From the NCBI RefSeq assembly GCF_023856365.1, contig NC_064536.1, forward strand, positions 34,588,776 to 34,652,775: DNA of 64,000 nt. The letters are read 5' to 3'. The position numbers were made by a program, and so were the translations under genes. This DNA comes from Brienomyrus brachyistius (Eukaryota > Chordata > Actinopteri > Osteoglossiformes > Mormyridae). The notes under the pieces were generated by a model. That model was not told the DNA's origin. It worked only from the letters and a program-made list of their open reading frames with translations, and made no database searches. Positions 59,897 through 64,000 of this stretch are shown here, piece after piece. Every line of letters starts with the position of its first letter. Positions within the stretch are counted from its first letter, which is position 1.

Positions 59897-62633
59897 GCGG
59901 AAAGAGATAGGATGAAGTTCTACATGGATTTGAATTTGGCATGGGCCAGTGCATTAGATAAGTAACAAATCTCAATTTTATCATTAACAGTTCAATAGAA
60001 ATAAGCAGAAATGCAAATCCTGTCGCTGTAGCGCCCCCATGTGGACAATTGGGGTGGCCTTCGCAGGGGTTGCTAGGGGTTATGAGACAAATGTACAAGC
60101 CTATTTTTGTTCAGATCAGCTGTTGTTAAGCCTGTCAAAGGCCTGTCAGAATGCTGCTTGATTTTGATTGGCTGATGGTGGCTAGGGTTTTATGACTAAT
60201 GACTGCCCTGATAGATTCCTGACCTCAGGCTTCAGAGTAGTACATGTATGCCAAATTTCATTTGGATCGGTCAAGGAAGTCAGGAGATATTGGCAGTTTT
60301 TAGTTGTAGCGCCCCCTATTGACGAAATGCGGCCCGCCTTCAACAGTGTCCCCAGAATTTGGTACAGAGATAGGATTTCAAATTTGGTGAAGGTAGGCTA
60401 AGGTATGGCCAAGTTATAACAGTCAGACCAATACTGGCTAAATTTACGTAGACTTTGGGCGTGGCTAGTGGCCGTATGATAGACCAATATCAGGATTATT
60501 TGAATTAGTATTCATCAGCTCAGAGACCTGATCAGTTTGATACCTCATTTGTCTGATTCTGTCAGACGGTGTAGGAATTACAAGCAAAAGTAGGTTTTGC
60601 AAATTATGCAAATTAGCAAAAAATCTAAGTAGGCGGAGCTTAATAGTCCAAATGGCAAGTTGGTAGGGCAAGGATGTCTCTATCAGTAGAAATATGAATT
60701 TCAATTATAGGACTAACAGGACAGGAGATATCAATCAAAACGCGTTAGGGGGCGCCACGGCGCCCCCATCTGGCCGACATGGTTGGGTCGGATGATCTGA
60801 GTAGCGGGGAGGAATTGACATCATCCTACCAAGTTTCATAATTCTAGCACTTACGGTTTAGGCTGTACATTCAGTTTTAGGGCAGAAAAATAATAATAAA
60901 TATAACTGCAAGCAGTGATAAGCGGTTCCAAAGCTAATGGAAAGAATAAGTGGGTAGAAATGGAGTACATGGAATAAAATGAAAAGTTCAATAATAATAG
61001 GACATAAAATAGAGACCGTAACTGCTGGGCAATGCATTTAAATAGTCAGAAAGTAGGAAATACTACTACGATAGCATGAGAAGCTAATGGACAGAATAAG
61101 TGGGTAGACATGGAGTACACAGCATAAAATGAAAAGTTCAATGGCATAAAATGAAAAGTTCAATAATAATAGGACATGAAATAGAGACTGTAATTGCTGG
61201 CCAATGCATTTAAATAGTCAGAAAGTAGGAAACAGTACTACAATAGCATGAGATCTGACATGTTGATGTTACAGTAGAAACGTTTAGTTAGGATAAGAAA
61301 AAGGGTGGATGAGAAACAGGAGGAAAATGTAATTGCACCTGCTTAGGAGAAATATCACCAATGTAGATCTGTCTGGTGAAGTGCCTGAGCTTGACTGAAT
61401 ATATGGTTTGGGATGATGGCATATGAACAGTGGCTGTAGCGCCCCTGTTTGACTGATCGGCACCAAAGTTGGTGGGTCTCTCTGGGAGGCCGTGCTACAT
61501 TAGTGCGTAAAATTTGGTGAGAATCGGATGAAGAATGCCTGAGATTTAGCTGTTTGATTGAAATAGGAATTGAAATGGTTTGGCCAGCAGGTGGAGCCTG
61601 CGCTCCATGGATAAATTCTATTCAATATTTTTAGGCCTTCTCAGCCAAGTTTGCTCTTAGACACATATGAACAGTCGCCATAGCGCCCCCGTTTGACCGA
61701 TCGACATCAAAGTTGGAGGGTCTGTCTGAGGGCCAGTGCTACATTAGTGGGTGAAATTTTGTGAGGATTGGATGAAGCAAGCCTGAGATTTAGCTGTTTG
61801 ACCTAAGGTGGATCTTAGGAGTATACAGATAGTGGCCATAGCACCCCCGTTTGACCGATCGGCATCAAAGTTTGAGGGTATGTCTGTAGACCAGTGCTAC
61901 ATAAGTGGATCAAATTTTGTGAGGATTGGAAGAAGCATGCCTGAGATTTAGCTGTTTGATTGAAATCGGCTTATAAATGATGAAGGTTGGGTGTGTCTGG
62001 TGGCCATATTATACAGAAAGGTCAGGTATTTTTTAATAATCATCCCTGACTGCAGTGTCTTGATTGACTTGACACCAGAATCACTTATATGGGGTGTAGA
62101 TTGTTAAAGTTATAGGAATATTTCATTTAATCAGTTTTTAAATATCACAAGGGAATGCAGATGACTGTTATTATGCAATACATATATCTTGATTTGGCAT
62201 GACTCACAGAACTTGCAGTACAAAGGATTTTTACCAGTAATATGAGACTTGAACAGAAATGAGATAAATGTCACTTTCACTGGTTTTGCAGGTTTAGAGA
62301 CACATATTGCATTGCTGTAGCGCTCCCGTTTGACCAATCGGCACCAAATTTGGAGGGCCCTTACCCACTACCGTCCTTGATGACATATTCAAGTTTGGTA
62401 GTGATTCGCTGAGGAAGGCCTGAGATACAGCTGTCTGATTGAAGTGGGCGTGGCACCTGTATGGTCTGGATGTGGCTGGTCGCCGTACCTTATAGAAAGT
62501 TTAGGATTTTTTTAATAATTGTATACCAGGACTGTCTCCTGATTTGAATAATACTAGATATACATAGGTTGGATGAAAATCCAAGGAGGTTAACGAAATG
62601 TCATGTTTTTAGACTCCTATAAAATACGCAAAA
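59897..62633. repeat. Array B unit 14 (beta), 2737 bp
   Basis: Beta type with no hairpin. It shares private variants (GGGGTTATGAGACAAATG, GTCTGATTCTGTC) with unit 15 at an offset of 2737. Confidence 0.9.
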
Positions 62634-64000
62634 GCGGAAAGAGATAGGATGAAGTTCTACATGGATTTGAATTTGGCATGGGCCAGTGCATTAGATAAGT
62701 AACAAATCTCAATTTTATCATTAACAGTTCAATAGAAATAAGCAGAAATGCAAATCCTGTCGCTGTAGCGCCCCCATGTGGACAATTGGGGTGGCCTTCG
62801 CAGGGGTTGCTAGGGGTTATGAGACAAATGTACAAGCCTATTTTTGTTCAGATCAGCTGTTGTTAAGCCTGTCAAAGGCCTGTCAGAATGCTGCTTGATT
62901 TTGATTGGCTGATGGTGGCTAGGGTTTTATGACTAATGACTGCCCTGATAGATTCCTGACCTCAGGCTTCAGAGTAGTACATGTATGCCAAATTTCATTT
63001 GGATCGGTCAAGGAAGTCAGGAGATATTGGCAGTTTTTAGTTGTAGCGCCCCCTATTGACGAAATGCGGCCCGCCTTCAACAGTGTCCCCAGAATTTGGT
63101 ACAGAGATAGGATTTCAAATTTGGTGAAGGTAGGCTAAGGTATGGCCAAGTTATAACAGTCAGACCAATACTGGCTAAATTTACGTAGACTTTGGGCGTG
63201 GCTAGTGGCCGTATGATAGACCAATATCAGGATTATTTGAATTAGTATTCATCAGCTCAGAGACCTGATCAGTTTGATACCTCATTTGTCTGATTCTGTC
63301 AGACGGTGTAGGAATTACAAGCAAAAGTAGGTTTTGCAAATTATGCAAATTAGCAAAAAATCTAAGTAGGCGGAGCTTAATAGTCCAAATGGCAAGTTGG
63401 TAGGGCAAGGATGTCTCTATCAGTAGAAATATGAATTTCAATTATAGGACTAACAGGACAGGAGATATCAATCAAAACGCGTTAGGGGGCGCCACGGCGC
63501 CCCCATCTGGCCGACATGGTTGGGTCGGATGATCTGAGTAGCGGGGAGGAATTGACATCATCCTACCAAGTTTCATAATTCTAGCACTTACGGTTTAGGC
63601 TGTACATTCAGTTTTAGGGCAGAAAAATAATAATAAATATAACTGCAAGCAGTGATAAGCGGTTCCAAAGCTAATGGAAAGAATAAGTGGGTAGAAATGG
63701 AGTACATGGAATAAAATGAAAAGTTCAATAATAATAGGACATAAAATAGAGACCGTAACTGCTGGGCAATGCATTTAAATAGTCAGAAAGTAGGAAATAC
63801 TACTACGATAGCATGAGAAGCTAATGGACAGAATAAGTGGGTAGACATGGAGTACACAGCATAAAATGAAAAGTTCAATGGCATAAAATGAAAAGTTCAA
63901 TAATAATAGGACATGAAATAGAGACTGTAATTGCTGGCCAATGCATTTAAATAGTCAGAAAGTAGGAAACAGTACTACAATAGCATGAGATCTGACATGT
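62634..64000. repeat. Array B unit 15 (beta), cut by window end
   Basis: A near copy of unit 14, truncated only by the end of the window. The array evidently continues. Confidence 0.9.

Larger units (their letters stand above)
19373..64000. repeat. Tandem array B, ~2.5-3.0-kb macrosatellite
   Basis: The anchor GCGGAAAGAGATAGGATGAA recurs at 19372, 21951, 29853, 32552, 35289, 38089, 40788, 43588, 46388, 49179, 51707, 54459, 57332, 59897 and 62634. After subtracting the LINE the spacings run from 2528 to 2968 bp, and the array continues past the window edge. Each unit contains about seven degenerate sub-repeats with a GTAGCGCCCCC-like seed. The two subtypes differ in the stretch after the hairpin module. 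Short ORFs recur in register with the array but are interrupted in some copies, so I treat the array as non-coding. Confidence 0.93.

Noticed and set aside
19373..64000. Tandem RNA-gene cluster (rDNA, 5S, snRNA or tRNA) as an explanation for array B
   Set aside because: I see no rRNA core sequence, no tRNA-like cloverleaf or A/B boxes and no snRNA landmarks in the unit.

Overview
The window looks like teleost fish nuclear DNA. It is AT-rich and intron-like, has GT-AG splice signals, is dominated by tandem repeats and transposons, and carries an intact L2-clade LINE with the two-ORF layout known from fish (an ORF1 with an SGNH esterase-like domain, and an endonuclease/reverse transcriptase ORF2). 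No bacterial gene organisation is present. I cannot name the species.

Region 1 (1-1042) is single-copy. On the minus strand it holds the 3' half of an unrecognised spliced gene: candidate exons at 953-1013, 672-716, 529-593, 391-443 and a terminal exon ending in a stop at 85-87 with an AATAAA at 14-19. Region 2 (1043-19372) is tandem array A, with four complete copies of a 4309- or 4321-bp unit and a truncated fifth. The unit contains the promoter-side part and first exons of the same gene. It also carries a 518-bp fold-back element, a 232-bp internal tandem repeat and a 376-bp transposon-like element with 35-bp terminal inverted repeats. The unit junction falls at the outer end of that last element. 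Only the copy at 1043-5363 is contiguous with the downstream exons; the other copies are orphan promoter/5'-exon fragments.

Region 3 (19373-64000) is array B, a macrosatellite-like array of about 14.5 units of roughly 2.5-3.0 kb that runs off the right edge. Each unit is built from degenerate sub-repeats sharing a GTAGCGCCCCC seed, and falls into one of two subtypes (called alpha and beta here). Units also differ in the number of copies of a short hairpin module and carry a CTCF-core-like motif in nearly every copy. Blocks of neighbouring units are re-duplicated in different orders, a signature of repeated unequal exchange. The A/B junction at 19370-19372 shows a 3-base microhomology.

The second B unit is interrupted by a 4928-bp full-length-looking L2-clade LINE (24374-29301, minus strand) flanked by a 6-bp ACTTAC duplication. 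Both ORFs are open and the catalytic motifs are intact, and the uninterrupted target site can be read in the neighbouring units. Apart from the LINE and the unidentified spliced gene I see no convincing protein-coding gene: the many short ORFs in arrays A and B recur because the DNA recurs. All copy-to-copy statements are by eye. Near-identical arrays can also be distorted by genome assembly, so copy number should be treated as provisional.
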